In this document: piece by piece, positions 56,122-64,000 of the stretch | How positions within the stretch are numbered: position 1 is the stretch's first letter | Layout of the letters: each line of letters begins with the position of its first letter | IMG/VR virus record: IMGVR_UViG_3300046665_000548 | Coordinates: 1 to 64,000 of that record | Strand: one strand, 5' to 3' | Source: a virus | Length of the DNA stretch: 64,000 nt | The notes under the pieces: model-generated | The model's input: the letters and a program-made list of their open reading frames with translations, nothing else | Told to the model about the DNA's origin: nothing | Database searches by the model: none | Translations under genes and position numbers: made by a program

Positions 56122-56150
56122 ATACTAGCGCCGTCAAAACTTTTGGTCAA
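56122..56150 (-). promoter_or_regulatory. Early-type promoter
   Basis: On the minus strand TTGACC (56150-56145), 17-base spacer, TAGTAT (56127-56122), five bases before GTG 56116. Confidence 0.55.
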
Positions 56151-56160
56151 TCTGTGCTCC

Positions 56161-56197
56161 AAATCAAAACCCCGACTAGACTTTCGTCCAGCCGGGG
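56161..56197 (-). terminator. Rho-independent terminator after uvsX operon
   Basis: A GC-rich stem (CCCCG.CT with AG.CGGGG plus inner pairs) followed on the minus strand by TTTTGATTT, eight bases after the stop of 56206-56676. Confidence 0.8.
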
Positions 56198-56205
56198 TAA
56201 GTTGA

Positions 56206-56676
56206 TTAGAAGATCGCGTCTTCAATTCCAGCCTCGCGGAGTTTCACCAAATTGGATACCTGGAAATGTAAGGATTCCAGGCCCTTGGTCAGACCGCCGT
56301 ATTTCTCAGTCAGAAGCTCGAAATGAACTGCGAGTTCACGAACCGCAAGAACGGTGGGATCGCCTTCTGCTAAGCGTCTGGCTTGGTTCTCAGATAACTC
56401 ACGGCCCTTGAAGGTCGTGATGTACGCGATTTGAGCTTCGTGATTTGCCTTCACGGCACGGAGCCCGAGGAACTGAGTGATCGCGTTGATCTCCTTCCAC
56501 ATTCCGTACCAGTAGGCTTGCAGGCCAGGAATCATCTTTGCCTTGTCCCACACTCGTCCCTTAGGTTCGAGTTCAGCCAAACCCTCTTGAAGCTTCGCCT
56601 CGTAATAGTCGAGGGCAGAGAAGATCAAATTAAGGTCTTCTGGAGCGGCCGAAACTCGTCGCAACCAGTCAGACAT
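56206..56676 (-). CDS. uvsX-operon protein of unknown function
   Basis: A 156-residue helical protein, MSDWLRRVSAAPEDLNLIFS, with YWYGMWKEINAITQFLG and a conserved-looking end (REAGIEDAIF). It is the last gene of the gp32-uvsX run. T4 has the mediator UvsY near by in function, but I see no sequence match; a similar role would be speculation. Confidence 0.65.
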   Translation of the reverse strand: MSDWLRRVSAAPEDLNLIFSALDYYEAKLQEGLAELEPKGRVWDKAKMIPGLQAYWYGMWKEINAITQFLGLRAVKANHEAQIAYITTFKGRELSENQARRLAEGDPTVLAVRELAVHFELLTEKYGGLTKGLESLHFQVSNLVKLREAGIEDAIF

Positions 56677-56678
56677 GA

Positions 56679-56921
56679 TTATTCGTCCTCGTCTGCATCA
56701 GCGTCACTGTCTTCGATCTCTTCATCAAAGACTTCGTAATACGCTCTCGTGAGGTAAAGTTCTTCGTCCACGATATCTGCGAGGTCTTTGGCATCCATGC
56801 CATATTCCTCAAATGATCGTACGACTCCAATGGCGATCTCTTGGCGTTTAGAGACAGGGATATGGTCTCTGACCATATCCCAAACCTCTAGTACCAAATT
56901 GCTTTCGTTTTTCATGCCCAT
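56679..56921 (-). CDS. Conserved T4-type small acidic protein
   Basis: An 80-residue protein, MGMKNESNLVLEVWDMVRDH, with a very acidic tail. I recall the same start in small proteins beside uvsX in T4-like cyanophages. It follows uvsX by two bases. Function unknown. Confidence 0.7.
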   Translation of the reverse strand: MGMKNESNLVLEVWDMVRDHIPVSKRQEIAIGVVRSFEEYGMDAKDLADIVDEELYLTRAYYEVFDEEIEDSDADADEDE

Positions 56922-56923
56922 AC

Positions 56924-58012
56924 TTATACCGCGTCTACATCTTCCTTGAGTTCAGTCGGAGTTTCATCAACTCCGTGACTCACTTTGGCACCGTCGTCCT
57001 TCGCCTGGACCTCAGCCATAACGATGTCGAGCACGTCGAACGAACGGTTCCACTCTTTTTCGAACATCTTGTGAAGCTTGCCGGTGCTGTCCGTGTATTC
57101 GTACTTGTTGCCGTTCTTTACGAGCACACCGGACTTTTCGAACAGGTCAAACAAACCCGAGTATGGGTTCATGCCGGTCTCGTACGGAATCTGCACCTCA
57201 ACCTCTTCGAATGGCTTGGCATAGCGGCTCTTCACCACTTTCATCTTCGAACGAATGCCATGCACTTCGGAAGTCTTATTGCCATCCGCGTCTGTCTTCA
57301 GCTTGAGCTTGTTCAGAGCTACTACAATAGACGATGCGTAGATGAAGCCCGAACCACCAGAGATAACGTCATCCGGGTTAAACATGTCCTGGCTCTTGTA
57401 GGTGTGGTTGGTGACCACGAGCCCGATATCGTGAGGACCGAATAGTTTCAGGCACTGAGTAACAAACGCCTTCAACTGCTTCGCCTTACGACCCATGTCG
57501 CCCTTCATCTCGCCCTTAGCGAACTGGTCGTTCTCAGTGGGCGTATTCAGCATTCCGAGCGAGTCGATGATAAACAGACAAGGCTGTCGTTCTTCGCGCG
57601 GCAAGCTTGCGTAATCTTCTTCGTATTGCTTGACGAAATCGGATACCATCTTGGCGCAGTCGTCCACCGTGGACACCGGGTAACGCATGAGCTTTTCGGC
57701 ATCGACGCCCAGGGCCGTTACCCACGAACGATCAAGCGCGTATTCAGAGTCCATCATAATCGGAAGGATGCCGCGCTTCTGTGCTTCTCGAACCAGATTT
57801 CCGGAAACGACGTAAGACTTTCCTGAACCAGATTCGCCAGCGAACACGGTCACCTTGCCAAGCGGGACGCCTTTTTGGAAATCATTGGAGACAAGCTTGT
57901 TGAGGGCGTAATTGCCCGTATTGAGCCAAATCTGCGGATCGTGCCAGCCGGGCTGAATACCGAGTGACGCCTTGATGGTCTTGTTAAATTTGGTTAGATC
58001 AAATGGTTTCAT
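56924..58012 (-). CDS. uvsX: RecA-like recombinase UvsX
   Basis: A 362-residue recombinase (T4 UvsX 391). Walker A is GESGSGKS (59-66), Walker B CLFIIDSLGML (about 150), and TNHTYKSQDMFNP covers the L2/RecA-like loop region. It forms filaments on single-stranded DNA and drives strand exchange and recombination-dependent replication. ATG 58012 is preferred over the longer frame start at 58048. Confidence 0.95.
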   Translation of the reverse strand: MKPFDLTKFNKTIKASLGIQPGWHDPQIWLNTGNYALNKLVSNDFQKGVPLGKVTVFAGESGSGKSYVVSGNLVREAQKRGILPIMMDSEYALDRSWVTALGVDAEKLMRYPVSTVDDCAKMVSDFVKQYEEDYASLPREERQPCLFIIDSLGMLNTPTENDQFAKGEMKGDMGRKAKQLKAFVTQCLKLFGPHDIGLVVTNHTYKSQDMFNPDDVISGGSGFIYASSIVVALNKLKLKTDADGNKTSEVHGIRSKMKVVKSRYAKPFEEVEVQIPYETGMNPYSGLFDLFEKSGVLVKNGNKYEYTDSTGKLHKMFEKEWNRSFDVLDIVMAEVQAKDDGAKVSHGVDETPTELKEDVDAV

Positions 58013-58050
58013 AATTCTCCCGAACAAAATTTGGACGTGGTTCGACACTC

Positions 58051-58074
58051 GGCCGTGAGGAAACCCTCACGGCC
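58051..58074 (-). other. Intercistronic hairpin between gp32 and uvsX genes
   Basis: A perfect 10-bp GC-rich stem (GGCCGTGAGG with CCTCACGGCC) and a short loop, without T-run. It could attenuate or stabilise the gp32 message relative to uvsX, which would help the high level that gp32 needs. Confidence 0.6.
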
Positions 58075-58103
58075 GGATGCCTTCCAGTAGTGTGACTTAG
58101 ACC

Positions 58104-59093
58104 TTACTTGGTCGAACGCTGGCGCAGACGCTCAAGAATGTCCTGCGGGTTCGGCTTGCCTGCCGGAGCAGCAGAAGCAGTCGCGGCAGCCGGGGCGGCA
58201 GCAGCAACAGTCGGAGCAGACTCGGTAACCGGAGCAGCGGCCTTAGGAGCCGGAGCGGAACGAGCACCACCCTTCGGGGCTGCGTCGTCGCGATTGCCGT
58301 AAGGCTTCCAATACTGGCCGAACGAGGCCATATCGAAGGGCTCACCAGCAACCGAAGCTTCGAACGCCGCCTTGAGGGCTGCGAGTTCGTCGCTGTCCGG
58401 CTTGCGACCAAGGTATTCCTTGAGATCGTACAGGCCGTGCTCAGCGACAGCCGTCTGTTCGGTCTCGGTCAGGCTGCGGACCTTGAAGGACCAGGAGGAC
58501 GTACCATAGTTGGCGTATTCGCCCTTCTTCGTCTTGGTGATCTTGAAATCACGCCCACCGACGAAATCGGTCGGCATGTCTTCCATTTCCGGGTTGATCA
58601 GCGACTTTTCGATGATCTCGTAGATGGAGGGATTGATCACAAAGCGACGGATCGGGTTCTCAGGTGTTTCCTTCTCCTCGAAGGGAGAGTTGACCACGAA
58701 GCCCTGGAAAATGAAGCTCTTCTTCTTCCAGTAGGTGCGGGCCAGAGACTCCTTCGCCGGGTCCTTCCACCAGGGACGAGTTGCGCTGATGATCGGGCAA
58801 GTCATGCCCCACATCTCGACGCAAGGAACCTGGACGGTGACTTCACGGTCGGTCGGGTAATCGCCGCCCTCAACGCCCTGGAAAGGGAGCTTGATGACTT
58901 CGCGTTTCACCCAGAAGAAGGTGTTGTCGGGATCACGGTCGGGGAGGAAGCGCACTGTGGCGCTGGTGTCTTCAGGGATATTCCAGAACGCGTAGGAAGC
59001 GTTGTCACCACCGGAAGACTGGCGGTTGTTGTTGCCCTTAGACTTTTCTTTCTGTCCGAGGAGTGCAGCTTTGATTTCTTCAATAGAAGCCAT
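58104..59093 (-). CDS. 32: Single-stranded DNA-binding protein, gp32 type
   Basis: A 329-residue protein. The basic N terminus (MASIEEIKAALLGQKEKSKG) and core with VRFLPDRDPDNTFFWVKREV, VPCVEMWGMTCPIISATRPW and IYEIIEKSLI fit T4-like gp32, which coats single-stranded DNA and organises replication and recombination proteins. The tail is Ala/Pro-rich and ends in ILERLRQRSTK rather than the acidic tail of T4, as in cyanophage gp32. SD AAAGG upstream. Confidence 0.9.
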   Translation of the reverse strand: MASIEEIKAALLGQKEKSKGNNNRQSSGGDNASYAFWNIPEDTSATVRFLPDRDPDNTFFWVKREVIKLPFQGVEGGDYPTDREVTVQVPCVEMWGMTCPIISATRPWWKDPAKESLARTYWKKKSFIFQGFVVNSPFEEKETPENPIRRFVINPSIYEIIEKSLINPEMEDMPTDFVGGRDFKITKTKKGEYANYGTSSWSFKVRSLTETEQTAVAEHGLYDLKEYLGRKPDSDELAALKAAFEASVAGEPFDMASFGQYWKPYGNRDDAAPKGGARSAPAPKAAAPVTESAPTVAAAAPAAATASAAPAGKPNPQDILERLRQRSTK

Positions 59094-59192
59094 GATAATT
59101 CTTTGCCTTTCAAAATGCTTTGCTAGTAGTTGAAAAAGAGACGGCTCAATCCGTCACATTTGCCTGATCGATTACTAACGCAACCGATGTAC

Positions 59193-59200
59193 TATTTATC
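59193..59200 (-). promoter_or_regulatory. T4-late-like promoter box
   Basis: GATAAATA on the minus strand, about 100 bases before the gp32 start. No other start codon is near, so it may add late transcription of gp32. The gap 59094-59372 holds nothing else that I can support. Confidence 0.45.
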
Positions 59201-59360
59201 TCATAATGAGTAATTCGCTGCAATATTTTCAACATTGTTTAACGATTTTTGTTGGCTTTACTTTGAACCAACTTGGGACGGACATCTCGTTGAAGCGTCT
59301 TCCCATGTGATGGATATACACGTTCAATCTCCGGCCCCAAATATACTTTTTTGCATTTTC

Positions 59361-59367
59361 ATAAATC
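59361..59367 (+). promoter_or_regulatory. Near-consensus late box
   Basis: CATAAATC, one base off at the last position, five bases before ATG 59373. The spacing matches the other leaderless late starts. Confidence 0.4.
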
Positions 59368-59372
59368 AGATT

Positions 59373-59681
59373 ATGACTGAACAGCACTTCTGGCGTACGG
59401 GGCGATCTAGTAATACAGAGATGCCGTTTGTTGCAGAGCCAGTTCCTGGATCAACGCTCTGGTTTAAGCAACGGATCGCGCTTCAACGATGGTGCGTCAA
59501 TAATATCGGCGTTCAAGATGAACGATGGTCCGTACATGGGAACGCATTTCAATTCGCAAATGAGCCAGATTTGCTTCATTTCTCCCTAGCGTGGCAGGGA
59601 AGCGAAATCGAAAGTGCAGACGTGAAAATGGGCGACCCGGAGGTCGCCCCTTATTTCAACTTTAAACCTGGAACGCCTTAG
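59373..59681 (+). CDS. Small phage protein, FKLRWG-type family with C-terminal extension
   Basis: A 102-residue protein. LQRWCVNNIGVQDERWSVHG and FQFANEPDLLHFSLAWQG correspond to the family helix and terminal motif, but about 28 residues follow. It ends at TAG, which overlaps the TAA of the convergent gene. Function unknown. Confidence 0.65.
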   Translation: MTEQHFWRTGRSSNTEMPFVAEPVPGSTLWFKQRIALQRWCVNNIGVQDERWSVHGNAFQFANEPDLLHFSLAWQGSEIESADVKMGDPEVAPYFNFKPGTP

Positions 59682-61867
59682 CGACGAACGCCAGCGAGCG
59701 ATGTTAGACGACCAATATAGTCGTCATCGTGCTTCGAGGTGACTTCATCCTTGAAATCTTTCTCTTCGTCCTTCGGCAGAAGCATGTCCTCACGAGTGAG
59801 TTCTGCCTCTTCCATATCCTGGACGCCTTCTAGGGTGTGATCGCCTTCGCAATGGCCACAGTCTTCGGTCATGCCTTCGAATGTCGCGCCATCATCAAAG
59901 ATGTAGCCTTCGCTGGTCATCTTGGGTCCGACAACGGTCTTGAGCAAATGCTGCGCATCTTCCGTGCAATCCACGTCGCCAGCACCCTGACCATCGTCCA
60001 TCAGATCGTTCAGGTAATGGTAGAGAGAGTTAACAACTTCCTCGGATGTAACGTGCTTCTCTGCATCTTCGTCGGTCAGGTGCGCGATGTTCGCGTTATT
60101 GTAATTCTCTGCCGATGGGGAAGCCATGAATTCGTGATAGTCGAATTGACCAAGAACTCCATTGAGTTCCTGCTCAGGGCGCGCGTCGTGCTTTGGCTCT
60201 TGGAAGCGAGCAATCTCGCTCAGCAACTGAGACGGGGTGAAGCCATGGAGCCAAGATTGGAACTCCATTACGCTTTCCGTTGCTGCAACGTCGCCAAGGG
60301 TATGTCCGGATGACTTGCGCGCGGCCTGGAACACTGCCTGAGCAACGCGATCCATCTTCTGTGCTTCTTGGCCGCTGACCATTCCACGCTCACTGGCGAT
60401 GAAGCCAAGCAGGTTCGCAACCGAATCGTCCTTGCACTTTTCGGCAACAGCGCGAAGAGCGAAGTTGTAGGCAGCCATGCTATTGGAGAAATTTGGGGCC
60501 TTTGTTGTATCGAGCGGCGACAACAGATCGAGGTGACCAGCCTTGAGGGCATCCCACGCAGCCTTGTTGACCTTACGTCCCAGAACACCAACAAACTCCA
60601 AACCACGCTCAGAAGGCAACTTGGGAGCCGTGTATGTGGAACCCATCTCCAGGACCACAGCCACTGCGTTAACAACATCGGCCGGAAGGCGACCAGCGGA
60701 CTTAAGCAGAGTAGCGGTTTCTTTGATCTTGGCCTTTGAAGCCTCGACTACGGGGCGGGAACCAATCAATTCGGCTGCTTCGCTGTAGCGAGACGAGGCT
60801 AGGCCCTCCAGCAGGCGGCGGATGGAACTCATGTGCTCGCGGATAGTGCGGCGAGCAAGATGAGCAGATTCGCCAAGATGACCGCCGTAGTTGTAAATGT
60901 AACGCGATGCCGTGTTAAGTTTACCAAATTCAACCGTAATGCGGCTGATCTGTTCACCAACCGAATCGGTCCAATGACCGCCGTTGTTGATGTGATGGGT
61001 CATCGCACGACCAGCAGAGAAGTCGTTGGTAGGCATTTGGTAGCGTTCGCCGTCAGCGTCTTCTACGTGGATTGTAGCGATATTCTCGCCGCGAACACCT
61101 GGGTTGAAGCTATCGAAAACGCTATGACGCTTTTTGGCAGCTTTTTTCTCTTCTGCACTTTCCATATCTTCATCCGACCAATCATGGTCTGGGCGCATGT
61201 GATCTAGAGGGCGATCTTTGTAAGGTTGATCGTCGCCCTTCTTCGGTGTTTTGCTGCTCTTTTCCGCAGATTCGTCAACGCCGCCATCGGAACCGTAATC
61301 ACCGTCGAAGCTGTCGTCATACGCCATATCCGTGGCTTGATCGTCAAATGAGCTAGAAAAATCCGCATCTGAGGCCGAACCCATTGCGTCGAAACCCGTT
61401 GTATCCTCGATCTTTTCGTTAAGTCTCTCGGAATGGCGAATAACCATTCGGGCGTTCTCAAGTTTAAGGTAAGAACTGCGCGACGTGCCGTACAGATGCT
61501 CAACGATTTTCATCTCTGTCCTCTTGTGTTCTGTTACGGAAGCGCGCGTGGAAAAATCCTTAGGGGACAAAACGCGTTCATACTTCCGCACATGAAAAGT
61601 CATGTTGTATTTAGTAGCCATCGAACGCAGAGCGTCGATCAGTCCCATGACACTTTCAACGTCGGTGGACTTCGAGAGGTAACAACGGACACTTGAGTCT
61701 TCGCCATCGTCAACGATTGAGATCAGAAGATTCTCAGGTTTTGCAAACAGGCGGCGAGCTTCATTCGGCTCGAATACTTGGTTGCCATCATCGTCATATA
61801 AAACTACCTCGTATTCATAAGAACGAAGTACCTGGAAGGTCTCTTTTGCGACTGCTTCAAAATTCAC
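59678..61867 (-). CDS. Large acidic late protein of unknown function
   Basis: A 729-residue protein. The N-terminal 130 residues (YDDDGNQVFEPNEARRLFAK, then LISIVDDGEDSSVRCYL) recall a conserved T4-like cyanophage protein. An acidic linker (about 150-240) and a helical domain follow, and the end is acidic again. GTG 61867 lies 26 bases after the late box at 61894. A second late box (61608-61614) precedes an in-frame ATG at 61603, so a shorter form lacking 88 residues may be made. Probably a virion or assembly protein. Confidence 0.7.
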   Translation of the reverse strand: MNFEAVAKETFQVLRSYEYEVVLYDDDGNQVFEPNEARRLFAKPENLLISIVDDGEDSSVRCYLSKSTDVESVMGLIDALRSMATKYNMTFHVRKYERVLSPKDFSTRASVTEHKRTEMKIVEHLYGTSRSSYLKLENARMVIRHSERLNEKIEDTTGFDAMGSASDADFSSSFDDQATDMAYDDSFDGDYGSDGGVDESAEKSSKTPKKGDDQPYKDRPLDHMRPDHDWSDEDMESAEEKKAAKKRHSVFDSFNPGVRGENIATIHVEDADGERYQMPTNDFSAGRAMTHHINNGGHWTDSVGEQISRITVEFGKLNTASRYIYNYGGHLGESAHLARRTIREHMSSIRRLLEGLASSRYSEAAELIGSRPVVEASKAKIKETATLLKSAGRLPADVVNAVAVVLEMGSTYTAPKLPSERGLEFVGVLGRKVNKAAWDALKAGHLDLLSPLDTTKAPNFSNSMAAYNFALRAVAEKCKDDSVANLLGFIASERGMVSGQEAQKMDRVAQAVFQAARKSSGHTLGDVAATESVMEFQSWLHGFTPSQLLSEIARFQEPKHDARPEQELNGVLGQFDYHEFMASPSAENYNNANIAHLTDEDAEKHVTSEEVVNSLYHYLNDLMDDGQGAGDVDCTEDAQHLLKTVVGPKMTSEGYIFDDGATFEGMTEDCGHCEGDHTLEGVQDMEEAELTREDMLLPKDEEKDFKDEVTSKHDDDYIGRLTSLAGVRR
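61608..61614 (-). promoter_or_regulatory. Internal T4-late-like promoter box
   Basis: CTAAATA on the minus strand within the 59678 gene, four bases before the in-frame ATG 61603 (MTFHVRKYERVL). Confidence 0.5.
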
Positions 61868-61893
61868 TGCTTGGCCCCACTGGCATTTGAGTG

Positions 61894-61900
61894 TATTTAG
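61894..61900 (-). promoter_or_regulatory. T4-late-like promoter box
   Basis: GCTAAATACAC on the minus strand. A nine-codon frame (ATG 61886) starts seven bases later and ends over the GTG start of the 59678 gene. Confidence 0.6.
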
Positions 61901-61927
61901 CCTTTTGCTGATGAAGGAGAACAAAAA

Positions 61928-62227
61928 ATGGGACAGCGAATCACCAAAAGCTTCGATGATAAGGTGATTGCAACCGCTTATCGGCACTGGCAACGTACAG
62001 GCGAGTGGCCGAGCCTGCGCGTGATCGCCAGCGCGCTCAAAAGCAGCTTGGGAGAGATAATCACCGTCGCGAGCGAACGTCCCGTCGTGCAAGTCGATCA
62101 GAGCACCGGAACAAAGCAAGGCGACTGGTTATTAAAGGCAGTGAACGATCCAGTCACCCATCGGGACTGGGCCGCTTATAGAGCCCAGGAACTTAAGAGA
62201 CAGTCCCGAAAGTCGGCGGCGAATTAG
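61928..62227 (+). CDS. Small phage protein of unknown function
   Basis: A 99-residue protein, MGQRITKSFDDKVIATAYRH, with a helical WPSLRVIASALKSSLG segment that could be a helix-turn-helix. AAGGAG SD. Overlaps the convergent 62193 gene by 35 bases. Confidence 0.65.
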   Translation: MGQRITKSFDDKVIATAYRHWQRTGEWPSLRVIASALKSSLGEIITVASERPVVQVDQSTGTKQGDWLLKAVNDPVTHRDWAAYRAQELKRQSRKSAAN

Positions 62228-62492
62228 TTGACCAACCATGGTGCCACATAAAGGCGCAATAAGCCGCGACATCACGCGGATCGCCCTTGTTGATGTGGTG
62301 GTGCAGATGATCGCGGCAAAGTTCCTCCCAATGGCCACTCGACCATTCGTCTGAATACTTGTACTTGATTTCTGCTGCTGCGAGCTTTTCTGCAAGCGCG
62401 GCGGCGAACTTAAGCACAAGATCACCAGTGTTGGGATGGAGATCGACCAAAGATGCTTCAAGTTTCTTGGTCGCTTCTTCTCTAGTTGTCAT
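62193..62492 (-). CDS. Conserved phage protein of unknown function
   Basis: A 99-residue helical protein. The end reads CRDHLHHHINKGDPRDVAAY followed by CAFMWHHGWST, a pattern that recurs in tailed phages. ATG 62492 has GAGAAAC upstream. Function unknown. Confidence 0.7.
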   Translation of the reverse strand: MTTREEATKKLEASLVDLHPNTGDLVLKFAAALAEKLAAAEIKYKYSDEWSSGHWEELCRDHLHHHINKGDPRDVAAYCAFMWHHGWSTNSPPTFGTVS

Positions 62493-62563
62493 AGTGTTTC
62501 TCTCAGTAATCATCGATCAAACATATATCGACAACTGTGCTCGACAAATATATTTCTTTGAAA

Positions 62564-62800
62564 ATGAGCATAACCCATTATGAACAACAGCAGCTTGTCT
62601 ACTGCTGGCTGAGAGAAGCTAATCTAGCCGCCGAATTTCCGCTTGTATATGCGGGGCATGAACTCAATAGCGACGCTTTTCTTATCCGATTCTTCCTGTT
62701 AAAGCCGGTGAATGGCCTCAGTCAGTACGGAACAATTCGCATTTCGTCTGATCAGGTGAAGAGAGATTTCGTTCGGTTCAGAATAGGGCAAATCGACTAA
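62564..62800 (+). CDS. Small phage protein of unknown function
   Basis: A 78-residue protein, MSITHYEQQQLVYCWLREAN. No clear SD or promoter. It converges on the terminase gene with a three-base gap. Confidence 0.55.
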   Translation: MSITHYEQQQLVYCWLREANLAAEFPLVYAGHELNSDAFLIRFFLLKPVNGLSQYGTIRISSDQVKRDFVRFRIGQID

Positions 62801-62803
62801 CCG

Positions 62804-64000
62804 TTATACGACAACGGGCATCGCATCATCGTCAAAGAGTTCCGTGTCATGGATGTGTTCTTTAAGGTCTCCGACATCGGCCCCCCAACCAACAACAACG
62901 TCCAAAATACGAATGCAAAGAAGAGTAGCCATCACAAGATCGTCGCTTTCTCCGCCCTTTGCTTTGAAGCTACTGTCGCCTGCGGATACAAAGAATTTCA
63001 GTTCTTTGATCAACTGTTTGCTCTTGACCTCCAAGCGATAGCTCTCGACAAGGCTCTTGAAACGGGCACAAGCCGATAGCTTCTTCTTCATATCGGTTGT
63101 GAAGCCTTTACGAAAACGTCTAGTCTGGCCTTTACGCTTGCGTTCCGAGACGAACATTCCGGGAAATCGCTCTTCCCCTGTGTCCTCGATGATCTGAAGG
63201 ACAGCCTCACCGATAGTGTTATTTTCAACGGTCCAGAATATTTCAGGTTCGCCGTGTTGTCCGGGATCATCTCGTAACGTGCTATCCAGGAAGTGAAGAA
63301 TTTGCATGAGCACGCGTATCTGCCCGCGAGCCGTGGTTAGGTTGTGCTGCCATTCGGCAACTTGAATCATTTCCGGAAGCTGAAAGACTTGAATAGCTGC
63401 ATGATCGCCACCCGTCCCAAGTGATGGATCGAGAGCCAGGATGTAAGTCTTGTTGGGCGTCGGATTTTGGAACCAGCGTACCGTGTTGGTGTAAAATTCC
63501 GGCTGCTCCGCTTTCATAGCTGACAAAAAGATAGGATTGATGAGGGTTTCATCGTCGGTAACGAAGTCACAGCAAAATTCTTGACGGAAACGCGCTTCTC
63601 CCAAGCTTTCGCGGTATTCCTTGGCCCATTCCTCATCGCGTTCAGGATGCTTGTCCCATGTTACCGAGATGGGGAAGAAGCCATTTCGACCAGCCTTTTC
63701 TCCAGTCGGATTACCGTACTCATCAGTGCTATCTAGTGCACCCTTCCAAATCTGGGCGAACTGATCTTCGTCGGTTCGCGGCGTCGATGTGATGATGCAG
63801 GAACCACCGGTCGAAAGAACTGGTCGGATGGAGGTCCAGAATTCGTTGGCCTTGTTTGGTGGCACGAACGCGAACTCGTCGCAGTAGAGCAGAGTGATCG
63901 AGAGACCACGACCGGCGTCCGAGGACGTAGCGCGCGATACAATCTTAGAGCCGTTGTCGAATGCAATCGTACCCTTGTTGTATTCGATGACACCAGCGCG
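62804..64000 (-). CDS. 17: Terminase large subunit, gp17 type (5' part missing)
   Basis: The last 398 residues of the packaging motor. The window begins within the ATPase domain: LLYCDEFAFV is the Walker B, and GGSCIITSTPRT the coupling motif. The RNase H-like nuclease follows with LALDPSLGTGGDHAAIQVF, TVENNTIGEA and DLVMATLLC, whose Asp/Glu residues bind metal. It translocates DNA into proheads and cuts concatemers. The frame runs off the right edge; the Walker A part is outside. Confidence 0.95.
   Translation of the reverse strand, partial: RAGVIEYNKGTIAFDNGSKIVSRATSSDAGRGLSITLLYCDEFAFVPPNKANEFWTSIRPVLSTGGSCIITSTPRTDEDQFAQIWKGALDSTDEYGNPTGEKAGRNGFFPISVTWDKHPERDEEWAKEYRESLGEARFRQEFCCDFVTDDETLINPIFLSAMKAEQPEFYTNTVRWFQNPTPNKTYILALDPSLGTGGDHAAIQVFQLPEMIQVAEWQHNLTTARGQIRVLMQILHFLDSTLRDDPGQHGEPEIFWTVENNTIGEAVLQIIEDTGEERFPGMFVSERKRKGQTRRFRKGFTTDMKKKLSACARFKSLVESYRLEVKSKQLIKELKFFVSAGDSSFKAKGGESDDLVMATLLCIRILDVVVGWGADVGDLKEHIHDTELFDDDAMPVVV

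Noticed and set aside
1-64000. Genome-wide reassignment of TAG to an amino acid
   Set aside because: At least 17 well supported genes end at TAG next to normal gene starts, and apart from pth2 and the element at 24 I found no long gene broken by in-frame TAG.

Overview
The window is one continuous stretch of a large T4-superfamily myovirus genome, almost certainly of a phage that infects an alphaproteobacterium, most likely of rhizobial type. The T4 core genes that I can recognise are the large terminase (cut by the right edge), the UvsX recombinase, a gp32-type single-strand binding protein, UvsW helicase, gp41 helicase with gp61-type primase, and a gp62-like clamp-loader small subunit. Host type is inferred from a GcrA-family regulator, an RHH_4 ribbon-helix-helix protein and a rhizobial-style XRE protein. 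Genes are short, tightly packed, often overlap by ATGA or TAATG, and lie on both strands in alternating blocks. There is no CRISPR array, insertion sequence or integrase, and no gap longer than about 300 bases without a gene.

Layout. 1-4300: small genes, a peptidyl-tRNA hydrolase gene interrupted by an in-frame amber codon, and three tRNA genes, two of which carry the amber-reading anticodon CUA. 4300-9660: cell-wall enzymes (RlpA, SleB) and late-type proteins with capsid-targeting-like N termini (a J-domain protein, a putative ADP-ribosyltransferase, a repeat-rich LysM protein). 9800-15140: coiled-coil protein, ClpB-like AAA+ protein, membrane protein and an XRE regulator. 15140-18130: ATP-grasp protein, peptide deformylase and small proteins. 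18110-27270 (minus): probable structural genes, then primase-helicase. 27330-34520: baseplate-like protein, sigma-region-4-like regulator, AlaRS-like protein, small genes and a complete TrpRS. 34510-46025 (minus): DnaE-like fragment, gp62, a TAXI-type periplasmic binding protein, membrane proteins, a fourth tRNA, SDR, UvsW and others. 46100-50570: radical SAM enzyme and small genes. 50570-59100 (mostly minus): PyrB, a second Pth2, GcrA-like protein, UvsX and gp32. 59370-64000: a large late protein and terminase.

Three themes run through the window. First, translation: two CUA tRNAs, two further tRNAs with odd anticodon arms, TrpRS, an AlaRS-like catalytic core, peptide deformylase and two Pth2 proteins, together with a pth2 gene whose fourth codon is UAG. 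About 17 other genes still end in TAG, so this looks like amber suppression rather than code-wide reassignment. Second, transcription: early promoters of the form TTGAC(A/G)-N16-TAGATT and T4-late-like (C/A/G)TAAATA boxes. In many cases the start codon sits only 4-6 nt after the box, which predicts leaderless mRNAs. Third, a family of at least 12 small proteins that nearly all end in a variant of DA..FKLRWG, mostly as tandem pairs.
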